Shown piece by piece: positions 22,073 to 31,393 of a stretch of 64,000 nucleotides of DNA. Position 1 is the first letter of the stretch. Each line of letters begins with the position of its first letter. Source of the DNA: Basfia succiniciproducens (GTDB taxonomy: Bacteria; Pseudomonadota; Gammaproteobacteria; Enterobacterales; Pasteurellaceae); contig NZ_CP015031.1 in assembly GCF_011455875.1 (NCBI RefSeq), forward strand, positions 2,151,405-2,215,404. Reading direction: 5' to 3'. The translations under genes were made by a program, and so were the position numbers. A model generated the notes under the pieces. It ran no database searches. It was not told the origin of the DNA and worked only from the letters and a program-made list of their open reading frames with translations.

Positions 22073-22840
22073 ATGGCACGTCGTCCTTTAGTTATGGGTA
22101 ACTGGAAATTAAACGGTAGCAAAGCGTTTACTAAAGAATTAATCGAAGGCTTAAAAGCCGAATTAGCGGGCGTTGAAGGTTGTGATGTGGCGATCGCTCC
22201 GCCGGTAATGTATCTTGCGGAAGCGGAAGCCGCACTTGCAGGCAGTAAAATCGTATTAGGTTCACAAAACGTTGATGTGAATGTCAAAGGCGCCTTCACC
22301 GGCGATATTTCAACCGAAATGTTAAAAGATTTCGGTGCGAAATATATTATTATCGGCCACTCCGAACGTCGCACATACCATAAAGAAAGCGATGAGTTTG
22401 TTGCACAAAAATTCGGTGCGTTAAAAGAAGCGGGTTTAACTCCTGTATTATGTATCGGTGAAAGCGAAGCGGAAAACGAAGCGGGTAAAACCGAAGAAGT
22501 TTGCGCACGTCAAATCGATGCGGTAATCAATGCCTTAGGCGTCGAAGCTTTCAACGGTGCGGTTATCGCTTATGAACCGATTTGGGCAATCGGTACCGGC
22601 AAATCTGCCACTCCTGCACAGGCACAAGCGGTTCACGCGTTTATCCGCGGCCATATCGCTGCAAAATCACAAGCGGTTGCGGATCAGGTCATTATCCAAT
22701 ACGGCGGTTCCGTAAATGATGCTAATGCTGCGGAATTATTCACTCAACCGGATATCGACGGTGCGTTAGTGGGCGGTGCTTCATTAAAAGCGCCTGCATT
22801 TGCGGTAATCGTTAAAGCGGCGGCAAAAGCAAAAGCTTAA
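22073..22840 (+). CDS. tpiA: Triosephosphate isomerase
   Basis: Glycolytic enzyme interconverting dihydroxyacetone phosphate and glyceraldehyde 3-phosphate. All catalytic residues are visible: lysine in GNWKLNG, histidine in IIGHSERR, glutamate in [11 protein letters not shown], and the phosphate loop QYGGSV. Length (255) is normal. Codon use is strongly biased, as expected for a highly expressed gene. GGAG precedes the ATG. Confidence 0.98.
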   Translation: MARRPLVMGNWKLNGSKAFTKELIEGLKAELAGVEGCDVAIAPPVMYLAEAEAALAGSKIVLGSQNVDVNVKGAFTGDISTEMLKDFGAKYIIIGHSERRTYHKESDEFVAQKFGALKEAGLTPVLCIGESEAENEAGKTEEVCARQIDAVINALGVEAFNGAVIAYEPIWAIGTGKSATPAQAQAVHAFIRGHIAAKSQAVADQVIIQYGGSVNDANAAELFTQPDIDGALVGGASLKAPAFAVIVKAAAKAKA

Positions 22841-22864
22841 TTTACCGTTTAATTTGGGTTATAG

Positions 22865-22892
22865 AGCGTAATATAGATATTGCGCTTTTTTT
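22865..22892 (+). terminator. Terminator of tpiA
   Basis: AGCGTAATAT pairs with ATATTGCGCT (one G-T) with a very short loop, followed by TTTTTT. A second dyad lies directly behind it. Confidence 0.8.
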
Positions 22893-22894
22893 AG

Positions 22895-22935
22895 AAAACT
22901 GCGGTCAAAATTTTGTGATTTTTGACCGCAGTTTT
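22895..22935. terminator. Variant uptake-sequence dyad
   Basis: AAAACTGCGGTCAAAA (22895-22910) pairs with TTTTGACCGCAGTTTT (22920-22935). Both arms carry C in place of G at the same position of the uptake sequence, so pairing is kept. It serves the convergent tpiA and DUF721 genes. Confidence 0.75.
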
Positions 22936-22950
22936 ATTTGGCTAAGAAAT

Positions 22951-23256
22951 TTACCGGTTTAATTCCGGATTAATTTTAAAATTAAGTCGAGTAATTTCCG
23001 GATATTCTTTTTGTACTAATTGCAGCAATTCCTGCCGGCGGAATAAAAACCCCTGACGCACAACCGCATTCGCCACTTCAATATGTAAACCGTTTTCCGT
23101 AAAATTTGCCAGCCGATACATTCCTTTAAACTGGCTTGGGAACCATCGCTGAAGCTGTTGATTCAGTCGGTTCAAAAACAGACCTTTTTGCATAATTTTA
23201 GATAAATCGGAACTTTCTACCAGATCTTTAATATTCACTATTTTTTGCTTGCGCAT
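22951..23256 (-). CDS. DUF721 / DciA-like protein
   Basis: A 101-residue protein of the DUF721 type. DciA-family members are replicative helicase (DnaB) operators in bacteria that lack DnaC. The compact KH-like core is LNQQLQRWFPSQFKGMYRLANFTENGLHIEVANAVVRQGFLFRRQELLQLVQ. Shorter than many DciA proteins. In several gammaproteobacteria a DUF721 gene neighbours secM-secA, as here where it is divergent from secM. Helicase-loading activity is inference from the family. Confidence 0.75.
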   Translation of the reverse strand: MRKQKIVNIKDLVESSDLSKIMQKGLFLNRLNQQLQRWFPSQFKGMYRLANFTENGLHIEVANAVVRQGFLFRRQELLQLVQKEYPEITRLNFKINPELNR

Positions 23257-23289
23257 AGATTGAATTTCCTAAATTGATCCCAATAAATA

Positions 23290-23318
23290 AGGACATTGTA
23301 GCGAATTTCCGTTACAAT
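23290..23318 (+). promoter_or_regulatory. Promoter of secM-secA
   Basis: AGGACA (23290-23295) and TACAAT (23313-23318) separated by 17 bases, 28 bases before the secM start. Confidence 0.5.
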
Positions 23319-23345
23319 AGGGTAAATTTTTGGGCTGTCTGAATA

Positions 23346-23666
23346 ATGATGAAAATTTCAACAAAGGGTAAACATAATTTCTGGTCGCAACTGCTCGTAA
23401 GCATGATTGCGATATTTGCTTTACCCTGTGCTCAAGGATTGAACTATTCCGATGCCGTTACCAATGAAAATTATCAGGCGCAGCGCACATCAATTAAACA
23501 GCCGGCGGCTAAATTTTCCGCTCTTATCCAACAACAGGTTGCGGTACAGCAACGGCAAGCACAGCAATGTAATGTGGATTGCCCGAAATTTGCTAAAATC
23601 GAACCGCACTTTTGCCTCTCTCCAAGCTACTTTCATGCGCCGATTCGCGGTAGTCCTTTAGTATAA
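23346..23666 (+). CDS. secM: SecM secretion monitor (arrest peptide)
   Basis: A 106-residue secretory leader whose job is to stall the ribosome at its own C-terminus until pulled by the Sec machinery, exposing the secA ribosome site. It has a long N-terminal signal sequence (hydrophobic core LLVSMIAIFALPCAQG) and ends FHAPIRGSPLV. HAPIRGSP (codons 23634-23657) is the arrest motif known from Mannheimia succiniciproducens SecM and differs from E. coli FSTPVWISQAQGIRAGP except for the IRxxP ending. It is 101 bases upstream of secA. An uptake sequence encodes EPHF just before the motif. Confidence 0.92.
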   Translation: MMKISTKGKHNFWSQLLVSMIAIFALPCAQGLNYSDAVTNENYQAQRTSIKQPAAKFSALIQQQVAVQQRQAQQCNVDCPKFAKIEPHFCLSPSYFHAPIRGSPLV

Positions 23667-23715
23667 AAGATAAACAGACCCTAAATATTAACTGCCAATT
23701 ATTAGCAGATTGATT

Positions 23716-23736
23716 CGACGTCCTTGACTGACGTTG
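23716..23736 (+). promoter_or_regulatory. Hairpin between secM and secA
   Basis: CGACGT (23716-23721) pairs with ACGTTG (23731-23736) with one G-T pair and a 9-base loop, between the secM stop and the secA start. In E. coli a hairpin here hides the secA ribosome site until SecM stalls. This stem does not itself cover the GAGA ribosome site at about 23754, so it may be part of a larger fold. Confidence 0.35.
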
Positions 23737-23767
23737 AGATTTTTTATTGAAAAGAGAATGAATTTTT

Positions 23768-26458
23768 ATGTTAAAAACTATTGCAACCAAAATTTTCGGT
23801 AGCCGTAATGACCGCGTATTGCGTAAATTAAATAAAGTCGTTAAAAAAATTAATGGTTTAGAACCCGCTTTTAGCGCCTTAACGGACGATGAATTAAAAG
23901 CGAAAACCGCGGAATTCCGCGCCAGACTGGAAAAAGGCGAAAGTCTGGAAAGTTTGATGCCGGAAGCTTTTGCTACCGTGCGTGAGGCAAGCCGTCGCGT
24001 GTTAGGCATGCGCCATTTTGACGTGCAACTTATTGGCGGTATGGTGCTGACTAACCGTAATATCGCGGAAATGCGTACCGGTGAAGGTAAAACCCTGACC
24101 GCCACCTTACCTTGTTATTTAAACGCGCTAACCGGTAAAGGCGTGCACGTGGTTACTGTGAACGATTATTTAGCGAACCGCGATGCGGAAACCAACCGCC
24201 CGTTATTTGAGTTCCTCGGCATGACGGTGGGCGTGAATATCCCGGGGTTACCACCGGAAGTAAAACGCGCCGCTTATCAGGCGGATATTACTTATGCGAC
24301 CAACAGCGAATTAGGCTTTGACTATTTGCGTGACAATCTTGCCCATAGCAAAGAAGAACGTTTCCAACGTCAATTGCATTATGCGCTGGTGGATGAAGTG
24401 GATTCAATCTTAATTGACGAAGCCCGTACGCCGTTAATTATTTCAGGTCCGGCGGAAGACAGCTCCGAACTTTATATCGCCATTGATAAATTAATTCCGT
24501 TATTAGTTAAACAGGATAAAGAAGATACCGAAGAATATCAGGGCGACGGCGATTTTACTTTAGATTTGAAAACCAAACAGGCGCATTTAACCGAGCGCGG
24601 TCAGGAAAAATGCGAAAACTGGTTAATTGAAAACGGCTTTATGACTGAAAACGAATCGTTATATTCGCCGGCAAAAATCGGTTTAGTGCATCATATTTAT
24701 GCTGCATTGCGTGCTCACACTTTGTTTGAACGCGATGTGGATTATATTGTAAAAGACGGTGAAATCGTTATTGTTGACGAGCATACCGGTCGTACTATGG
24801 CGGGGCGCCGTTGGTCTGACGGTTTGCACCAGGCCATTGAAGCAAAAGAACATGTAAAAATTCAGGGTGAAAACCAAACTGTCGCTTCGATTACTTATCA
24901 AAACTATTTCCGCTTATATGAAAAATTAGCGGGTATGACGGGTACGGCGGATACCGAGGCTTTTGAATTCCAACAAATTTACGGGTTGGAAACCATCGTT
25001 ATTCCAACTAACCGACCTATGATTCGTGATGACCGTACCGATGTAATGTTTGAAAGCGAAGCTTATAAGTTCCAGGCGATTATTGAGGATATTAAAGAAT
25101 GCGTAGCCCGTAGCCAGCCGGTGTTGGTGGGTACCGCCTCTATCGAAAAATCGGAATTGCTTTCTAACGAATTGGATAAAGCGGGCATTCCTCATAACGT
25201 ACTGAATGCTAAATTCCACGCACAGGAAGCGGAAATTATTGCCAACGCCGGTTATCCGGGAGCGGTGACTATCGCAACTAATATGGCGGGTCGCGGTACG
25301 GATATCGTATTAGGCGGTAACTGGAGAGCGGAAGCGGCGAAGTTAGAAAATCCGACGGAAGAACAGCTTGAGGCCTTAAAAGCCGCATGGCAGGAGCGCC
25401 ATGATGTGGTGATGAAAGCGGGTGGGCTACATATTATCGGTACGGAACGTCATGAGTCCCGCCGTATTGATAACCAGTTGCGCGGTCGTTCAGGTCGTCA
25501 GGGCGACCCGGGTTCTTCACGTTTCTATTTATCCTTAGATGATTCGTTAATGCGTATTTACCTCAACGAAGGTAAACTGAACATGATGCGTAAAGCTTTC
25601 AGTACGCCGGGCGAAGCAATGGAATCTAAATTGCTGGCTAAAGTGATTGCCTCCGCTCAAGCGAAGGTAGAAGCCCATAACTTTGACGGCCGTAAAAACC
25701 TGTTACAATTTGACGATGTGGCGAACGATCAACGTCATGCGATTTATGCGCAGCGTAACGATTTATTGGATCATGAGGATATTTCGGAAACCATTAAAGC
25801 TATCCGCGAAGATGTGTATAACGAAGTGATTGATCAATATATTCCGCCTCAATCCTTAGAGGAACAATGGAATATCGCCGAATTGGAAAAACGCTTAAAA
25901 CAGGATTTTGCTTTAGATCTGCCGATTCAGCAATGGTTAGAAGAAGATAACCAGTTGCACGAGGATAACTTACGCGAACGTATTATTGCTTCGGCGGTGG
26001 AAGAATACCAACACAAAGAAGAAATTGTCGGCGCGGAGACCATGCGTAACTTTGAAAAAGGCGTGATGTTGCAAACGCTCGACGAATTATGGAAAGAGCA
26101 TTTAGCCGCTATGGATCAGCTGCGCAAAGGTATTCATTTACGCGGTTATGCGCAAAAAGATCCGAAACAGGAATACAAGAAAGAATCTTTCCAAATGTTT
26201 ACGGAAATGTTAGATGCTTTAAAACTAACGGTTATCCGCACTTTAAGCCGTGTACAGGTACGCACTCAGGAAGAAGCACAGGCAGAGGCGGCTCAACAGG
26301 CAGCGGCGGAAAGCAAGGATTACGCTGACGACAGCGCCTCCGGCGAGCGCAGCGTTGCGCAGACAACACAGCGTATCGGGCGTAACGATCCTTGCCCTTG
26401 CGGTTCCGGCAAAAAATATAAACATTGCCACGGTAACCGAGCTGCTCACGAGGCATAA
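23768..26458 (+). CDS. secA: Preprotein translocase ATPase SecA
   Basis: Motor that drives secretory proteins through SecYEG. The 896-residue protein has the Walker A motif in [14 protein letters not shown], the DEAD-like box in [19 protein letters not shown], the second nucleotide-binding fold ([31 protein letters not shown]) and the C-terminal zinc motif [14 protein letters not shown] that binds SecB. Translation is expected to be controlled by SecM stalling just upstream. Ends in an uptake-sequence dyad. Confidence 0.98.
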   Translation: MLKTIATKIFGSRNDRVLRKLNKVVKKINGLEPAFSALTDDELKAKTAEFRARLEKGESLESLMPEAFATVREASRRVLGMRHFDVQLIGGMVLTNRNIAEMRTGEGKTLTATLPCYLNALTGKGVHVVTVNDYLANRDAETNRPLFEFLGMTVGVNIPGLPPEVKRAAYQADITYATNSELGFDYLRDNLAHSKEERFQRQLHYALVDEVDSILIDEARTPLIISGPAEDSSELYIAIDKLIPLLVKQDKEDTEEYQGDGDFTLDLKTKQAHLTERGQEKCENWLIENGFMTENESLYSPAKIGLVHHIYAALRAHTLFERDVDYIVKDGEIVIVDEHTGRTMAGRRWSDGLHQAIEAKEHVKIQGENQTVASITYQNYFRLYEKLAGMTGTADTEAFEFQQIYGLETIVIPTNRPMIRDDRTDVMFESEAYKFQAIIEDIKECVARSQPVLVGTASIEKSELLSNELDKAGIPHNVLNAKFHAQEAEIIANAGYPGAVTIATNMAGRGTDIVLGGNWRAEAAKLENPTEEQLEALKAAWQERHDVVMKAGGLHIIGTERHESRRIDNQLRGRSGRQGDPGSSRFYLSLDDSLMRIYLNEGKLNMMRKAFSTPGEAMESKLLAKVIASAQAKVEAHNFDGRKNLLQFDDVANDQRHAIYAQRNDLLDHEDISETIKAIREDVYNEVIDQYIPPQSLEEQWNIAELEKRLKQDFALDLPIQQWLEEDNQLHEDNLRERIIASAVEEYQHKEEIVGAETMRNFEKGVMLQTLDELWKEHLAAMDQLRKGIHLRGYAQKDPKQEYKKESFQMFTEMLDALKLTVIRTLSRVQVRTQEEAQAEAAQQAAAESKDYADDSASGERSVAQTTQRIGRNDPCPCGSGKKYKHCHGNRAAHEA

Positions 26459-26463
26459 TTGAT

Positions 26464-26504
26464 AAAAGTGCGGTTAAAATTTTTGATTTTTTGACCGCAC
26501 TTTT
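26464..26504. terminator. Uptake-sequence dyad after secA
   Basis: AAAAGTGCGGT (26464-26474) with ACCGCACTTTT (26494-26504); the stem extends inward through AAAAT-rich sequence and is followed by TTG. A partial terminator between secA and mutT. Confidence 0.7.
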
Positions 26505-26535
26505 TGATAGATTTTGACTAAATGAGGATTAGTTT

Positions 26536-26940
26536 GTGGATAAAAAAACAGTGCAGGTTGCGGCAGGTATTATCCGTAATGAATTCGGACAGATTTATCT
26601 TACTCAGCGTTTAGAAGGGCAGGATTTTGCGCAATCCCTTGAGTTTCCCGGCGGAAAAGTGGATGTAAACGAAACGCCGGAACAAGCGCTTAAACGGGAG
26701 TTGGAGGAAGAAGTCGGTATTGTTGCGCTAAATCCCGTTATGTTTGAGCAATTTGTGTTTGAATATCCGAATAAAATTATTCATTTCTATTTTTATCTGA
26801 TCAGCGAATGGATTGGCGAGCCTTTCGGACGGGAGGGGCAGGAAGGATTTTGGATTGAACAGCTTGACCTGGACGAATCTCAATTTCCGCCGGCAAATTC
26901 CAAATTGATTCAGCGCCTGTTGGCAGAAATGAATTGTTAA
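26536..26940 (+). CDS. mutT: 8-oxo-dGTP diphosphatase MutT
   Basis: Removes oxidised dGTP from the nucleotide pool. The 134-residue protein has a full Nudix box, from GGKVDVNETPEQAL through KRELEEEVGI, near residues 40-63. The GTG at 26536 is the best start (no upstream ATG; GAGG lies upstream). secA-mutT order is also found in E. coli and Haemophilus. It complements MutY in the same anti-8-oxoG pathway. Confidence 0.93.
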   Translation: MDKKTVQVAAGIIRNEFGQIYLTQRLEGQDFAQSLEFPGGKVDVNETPEQALKRELEEEVGIVALNPVMFEQFVFEYPNKIIHFYFYLISEWIGEPFGREGQEGFWIEQLDLDESQFPPANSKLIQRLLAEMNC

Positions 26941-26943
26941 AAA

Positions 26944-26976
26944 AACAGCGAGTCAAAATAGGCTCGCTGTTTTTTA
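26944..26976 (+). terminator. Terminator of mutT
   Basis: AACAGCGAG pairs with CTCGCTGTT around TCAAAATAGG, followed by TTTTT. Confidence 0.85.
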
Positions 26977-27007
26977 TTGCTGATAAAATCAGTTTTTCAA
27001 CTTTTAT

Positions 27008-27433
27008 TTATCGAAGAATTAATACCGGTTTATCGGTGTTTCGCGCCACTTTTACGGTGTTCGCGCTCAACCCTTTTGCGTTGGGTTGGCTACTTGCCAG
27101 CATGACGATGAGATCCACATTTTTTTCATCCGCCAGATGGTTTATTTCTTCATAAATCGTACCGTAAGAAACGATATGTTGCACTTTTGCCCCTTTCGGG
27201 AAGGCTTTTTCCGTGAATTTATGCAAAGCTTTGTTTGCTTCCTCCAATACGGATTTATCGAAGTTTTTGGGTAAAAAAGCGGAGATAAAACTATCGTCCA
27301 TCGGCTCAATAATGGTGACTACGCGAAATATCGCCTGCGGGTTATCTTCCGTGAGTTTTAAGCAGGTATCCACTACATATTTGGCGCTGTCTAAATTGCT
27401 GAGATCGATGGCAATTAAAATATTTTTGTACAT
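27008..27433 (-). CDS. Universal stress protein associated with TRAP transporter
   Basis: A 141-residue UspA-fold protein: start KNILIAIDLSNLDSAKYVVD, adenine-nucleotide loop region DLIVMLASSQPNAKGLSANTVKVARNTDKPVLILR (the GxxGxnS-type motif is altered to ASSQPNAKGLSAN). It lies 48 bases after the TRAP permease gene in the same direction. In Halomonas, TeaD is a universal stress protein in a TRAP operon that tunes uptake; a similar role here is inference. Confidence 0.85.
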   Translation of the reverse strand: MYKNILIAIDLSNLDSAKYVVDTCLKLTEDNPQAIFRVVTIIEPMDDSFISAFLPKNFDKSVLEEANKALHKFTEKAFPKGAKVQHIVSYGTIYEEINHLADEKNVDLIVMLASSQPNAKGLSANTVKVARNTDKPVLILR

Positions 27434-27455
27434 ATAAAATCCTTATTACGTCAAC

Positions 27456-27477
27456 ATTGGCATATTGCTATGCCAAT
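27456..27477 (-). repeat. Intergenic hairpin between TRAP permease and stress protein
   Basis: ATTGGCATA (27456-27464) pairs perfectly with TATGCCAAT (27469-27477) around TTGC. No U-tract follows on the minus strand, so it more likely affects RNA stability or processing than termination. Confidence 0.5.
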
Positions 27478-27481
27478 ATGA

Positions 27482-30118
27482 TTAGCTGTTTTTACGACGG
27501 CGTTGATTCCATGCAAGCGCAGAAACAAGCAGCAATGCAGGAATAAACATCAGTTCTTTTGGTAATGAATTTTTTGGCACTTCGACATCAATAATGGTTT
27601 GATCCCAATTTAAGCCCGCTTTGGCGGCAGGCGAATCAATTTCAACATTATCAATTAAAATCTTATCGGTTTCATTGCCGTTAATCTGGATCTTTTCTCC
27701 GGTATTCAACAATGTTAAACCCATGGCTTTTAATTTTTCTTCACCGTTTTCACCTGCCGGGATACTGAGTTTTGAATAAAACTCAATTTCTTTGCCATAA
27801 GGATTTAATCCGGCTACTTTAATTGTCAGATTTTGCCCTGCCGCCGCATTTTCGATTTCCTGCACTAATTGAGCAGGTTCAATATGGCGTTCCGTAGGTG
27901 AAACATATTCCATAAAGAAACCCGGTCTGAACAGCATAAATGCGGCAAGTATCAGGGCTAAGCCTTCCCATTTTTTATTTTTAGTAAAGAAATATCCCAT
28001 GGTTGCGGCTGTAAACGCCATTACCCCGATGGTTGCGGTAATAAATACTAAAATACCTTTTGCCCAACCCACATCAAGTAATAACAGGTCAGTGTTAAAA
28101 ATAAACAGGAAGGGTAAAATGGCCGTTCTTAAACTGTAATAGAACGCAGTTGCCCCTGTTTTTATCGGGCTTCCGCCGGAAATAGCCGCTGCGGCAAAGG
28201 AGGCTAAGCCTACAGGCGGCGTGACGTCCGCCATAATACCGAAATAGAATACAAATAAATGGACCGCAATCATTGGCACGATCAGCCCGTTTTGTTTACC
28301 CACTTCAACGATAACCAGCGCCATTAAGGATGAAACCACAATATAGTTTGCCGTAGTCGGTAGCCCCATACCGAGAATTAAACTGAAGATTGCCACTAAA
28401 ATCAGCATGAGCAATACGTTGCCCATGGAGAGAATTTCAATAATACTGGACAATTGCACGCCAAAACCGGTTAATGACACCACACCTACGATAATGCCGG
28501 CGGTTGCGGTGGCAATGCCGATACCGATCATATTGCGGGCGCCGGTTTCCAAACCTTTAATCAGTTCTTGTACGCCTTCTTTAAGTTGGATAAATTTATC
28601 CGTGTTTTCTTTTCGGAACAGGCTTAATAGAGGCCGTTGGGTAATAATAATGGCGGATAAGGCGAGAATTCCCCAAAAAGCGGACAAACCCGGCGACATA
28701 CGCTCAATCATTAAACACCACATTAAAACCACAACCGGCAATAAATAATGTAAGCCGGCATTTACCGTTGGTTTGGTTGCCGGCAGAACGACAATTTTTG
28801 CATTAGGATCATCAGGTTCGAGATCCGGAAAGCTTGCCACCCGATGAATGAGCAGAATGTAAACAATCAGCAATAACAGGCAGACGATTAAAAATGCTTC
28901 ATTTGGCACCGCAGTTTTTAGCCAGCCCAGAGTTAATTCAAGCACAAAATAAATAATGCAAAGCGTTAAGAAAGTGCCTATTGCCCGGATTAACGTTACT
29001 AAAAACGGTTTTGCCGGATCAGTTCTTGGCAACCCTTTTAAACCCATTTTACAGGCTTCGAGATGAACAATATAAACCAATGCGATATAAGAAATTAATG
29101 CCGGCAGGAATGCGTGCAGGATCAATTCGTTGTAGGGCATATTGATATATTCGATCATCAGGAAAGCGGCGGCGCCCATAACCGGCGGCATTAATTGACC
29201 GTTTACGGAAGACGCCACTTCAACGGCTCCCGCTTTTTCCTGGGTGAAACCTACACGTTTCATCATGGGAATAGTGAATGTGCCGGTAGTTACCACATTG
29301 GCGATAGATGATCCTGAAACCAAGCCCGTTAAAGCCGAAGAAACCACCGCTGCTTTAGCAGGGCCGCCGCTTAAATGACCCAAATAAGCAAAAGCGGTTT
29401 TAATAAAATAATTACCTGCCCCCGCTTTATCCAATAAGGCACCGAATAAAACGAAGAGAAATACGTATTTTGTAGAAACGCCCAGGGCGACGCCGAATAC
29501 GCCTTCCGTGGTGATCCATTGTTGGTTAATGATTTGCGATAATGAACCGGAACGGTGGCTGATAATCCAACTTGTAGGCAGGTATTGCCCGAAGAAGTTA
29601 TACAACAAAAATATAACGGCAATAACCGCGAGAGGTAAACCAAGGCTTCGGCGTGTGGCTTCCAGCAATAGTACAATACCAATACAGCCTGCGATAATAT
29701 CCTGCAGATTAGGCGCGCCGAATCGGGTTACTAGACTTTGATAAAAGAACAGATAATAAGCGCCTAAGAACGCCCCGGCAGTGGCACAAATCCAGTCAAT
29801 AATTGGTATGCGGTGTTTAGGCGAAGTAGAGAGCGCCGGAAAAGAAAGGTAGGCAAGAAATAGCGCAAAAGCCAAATGAACGGATCTTGCTTTAGTGTCG
29901 TCCACAACTACATTGAGATCAATATTATGTTGGGTTAACACTTCTTGCAGCCAAAACGGAAACGGCGATGTGTAATACAATTGAAAAATAGACCACAAAA
30001 TGGCGGTGCCTACGATGAGTTTTTTGGGAAATCCAGCAGGGTTACGCCCACCCTCATCATTAGATGCAACCAAGTCTCTCAGATCATCATAATCGACAGA
30101 TTGAATTTTTTCTGACAT
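27482..30118 (-). CDS. TRAP transporter fused permease (TAXI type)
   Basis: A 878-residue inner-membrane protein in which the small (4TM, DctQ-like) and large (12TM, DctM-like) subunits are fused; it uses an ion gradient to import a substrate delivered by the binding protein encoded upstream. DctM signatures include GSSIANVVTTGTFTIPMMKR, GQLMPPVMGAAAFLM and LGMGLPTTANYIV. The last ~180 residues form a soluble extension with a PDZ-like DSPAAKAGLNWDQTIIDVEV, as in the DUF3394 domain. Substrate cannot be told from sequence; TAXI systems often take dicarboxylates or glutamate. Confidence 0.93.
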   Translation of the reverse strand: MSEKIQSVDYDDLRDLVASNDEGGRNPAGFPKKLIVGTAILWSIFQLYYTSPFPFWLQEVLTQHNIDLNVVVDDTKARSVHLAFALFLAYLSFPALSTSPKHRIPIIDWICATAGAFLGAYYLFFYQSLVTRFGAPNLQDIIAGCIGIVLLLEATRRSLGLPLAVIAVIFLLYNFFGQYLPTSWIISHRSGSLSQIINQQWITTEGVFGVALGVSTKYVFLFVLFGALLDKAGAGNYFIKTAFAYLGHLSGGPAKAAVVSSALTGLVSGSSIANVVTTGTFTIPMMKRVGFTQEKAGAVEVASSVNGQLMPPVMGAAAFLMIEYINMPYNELILHAFLPALISYIALVYIVHLEACKMGLKGLPRTDPAKPFLVTLIRAIGTFLTLCIIYFVLELTLGWLKTAVPNEAFLIVCLLLLIVYILLIHRVASFPDLEPDDPNAKIVVLPATKPTVNAGLHYLLPVVVLMWCLMIERMSPGLSAFWGILALSAIIITQRPLLSLFRKENTDKFIQLKEGVQELIKGLETGARNMIGIGIATATAGIIVGVVSLTGFGVQLSSIIEILSMGNVLLMLILVAIFSLILGMGLPTTANYIVVSSLMALVIVEVGKQNGLIVPMIAVHLFVFYFGIMADVTPPVGLASFAAAAISGGSPIKTGATAFYYSLRTAILPFLFIFNTDLLLLDVGWAKGILVFITATIGVMAFTAATMGYFFTKNKKWEGLALILAAFMLFRPGFFMEYVSPTERHIEPAQLVQEIENAAAGQNLTIKVAGLNPYGKEIEFYSKLSIPAGENGEEKLKAMGLTLLNTGEKIQINGNETDKILIDNVEIDSPAAKAGLNWDQTIIDVEVPKNSLPKELMFIPALLLVSALAWNQRRRKNS

Positions 30119-30141
30119 AGGTTCCTCGAAAATAGATAAAA

Positions 30142-30166
30142 AACCCTACACCAATGGCATAGGGTT
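30142..30166 (-). terminator. Partial terminator inside the TRAP operon
   Basis: AACCCTA (30142-30148) pairs with TAGGGTT (30160-30166); on the minus strand the hairpin is followed by TTTTTATC, between the binding-protein gene and the permease gene. It would let the binding protein be made in excess of the permease. Confidence 0.55.
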
Positions 30167-30223
30167 AATATTAAGTGATTGATACATTAATTTATGTATC
30201 AAAAAGCATGATAAAGCGCTTAA

Positions 30224-31186
30224 TTATTTTAACCAGCCACGTTCTTTATAATAACGTTCCGCACCTTCGTGAAGCGGTGCCGAAAGCGCATTTTTAATCA
30301 TGTCTTCTTCTTTTAAGTTAGCGAATGCCGGGTGTAAACGTTTGAAACGATCGAAATTATCAAATACCGCTTTTACTACCGCATACACTTTATCCGCATC
30401 CACATCAGTCGAGCTGACTAAAGTCGCGTAAGAACCGAATGTTTCCACCGGATTATCCGTACCTTTGTACAAGCCGCCCGGAATTACCGCTTTAGCATAA
30501 TAAGAATGTTCGCTGACTAATTTATCAATTTCGGGACCTGTGACCGGCACTAAATGCGAATCGCAGGAAGCGGCGGCTTCTTTTAATGCGCCGTTCGGGT
30601 GACCGACGTTGTAAGTAATGGCGTCTAAGTTGTTATCGCACATTGCTGAAGCCATCTCCGCCGGTTTTAATTCTGCGGCAACTTTAAAGTTTTTATCCGT
30701 CCAGCCTTTTTCAGCCATAATTACGTTAATTGTCGCTCTTGTGCCGGAACCCGGGTCGCCCACATTTACACGTTTGCCTTTCAAGTCGTCAAAGGTTTTG
30801 ATGCCGGAATCGTCACGCGCCATTAAGGTAAAAGGTTCCGCATGAAGTGAGAACACCGCACGTAATTTTTCATTTTTCTTACCTTCGAAAGCACTGGTGC
30901 CGTTATAGGCGTGATATTGCCAGTCCGATTGCGCAATCCCCATATCCATTTGTTTGTCTGCGATAGCGTTCAAATTAGCGATAGAGGCACCGGTTGAAGG
31001 CGCATTACATTTGATTTGTGTTTTTGCCGTATCACGATTTACTAATTGGCAGATAGACTGACCGACTACATAATAAACCCCGGTTTGTCCGCCGGTACCG
31101 ATAGTGATAAAACGCTCTTCAGCCTGTACGGCAAGCGCTGTCATTGCGAGGCCGGCTACTAATGATAATTTTAATAATTTTTTCAT
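30224..31186 (-). CDS. TAXI family TRAP transporter substrate-binding protein
   Basis: A 320-residue periplasmic binding protein. The signal peptide KKLLKLSLVAGLAMTALAVQA is followed by FITIGTGGQTGVYYVVGQSICQLVNR, the TAXI-family signature; a second conserved stretch is KGKRVNVGDPGSGTRATINVIM. I chose the ATG at 31186 with GGGGAACT upstream; a longer reading frame to 31267 adds 27 residues without a ribosome site. First gene of the TRAP operon. Two mature cysteine pairs are possible (CQLVNR..KCNAPS, CDNNLD..CDSHLV). Confidence 0.93.
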   Translation of the reverse strand: MKKLLKLSLVAGLAMTALAVQAEERFITIGTGGQTGVYYVVGQSICQLVNRDTAKTQIKCNAPSTGASIANLNAIADKQMDMGIAQSDWQYHAYNGTSAFEGKKNEKLRAVFSLHAEPFTLMARDDSGIKTFDDLKGKRVNVGDPGSGTRATINVIMAEKGWTDKNFKVAAELKPAEMASAMCDNNLDAITYNVGHPNGALKEAAASCDSHLVPVTGPEIDKLVSEHSYYAKAVIPGGLYKGTDNPVETFGSYATLVSSTDVDADKVYAVVKAVFDNFDRFKRLHPAFANLKEEDMIKNALSAPLHEGAERYYKERGWLK

Positions 31187-31393
31187 AGAGAGTTCCCCAG
31201 TATAGAGAAAATAATTGATATGTTGTGAATGTTCCGAATTTAGCCCGAACAAGACAAACATATACACGGATTTACATTGATTTTCAATAGTTTTATAAGA
31301 AGAAAAATCTAGATTGAAAAATATTTAATAAAAATCTGATTTTTCATGAAAATATAAGAGATGTATTTAATAAAAAGGCTGGAAAATTAGTGA

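Noticed and set aside
23593..24105. 170-codon frame antisense to the secM end and secA start
   Set aside because: Shadow frame; the plus strand carries clear SecM and SecA sequence.
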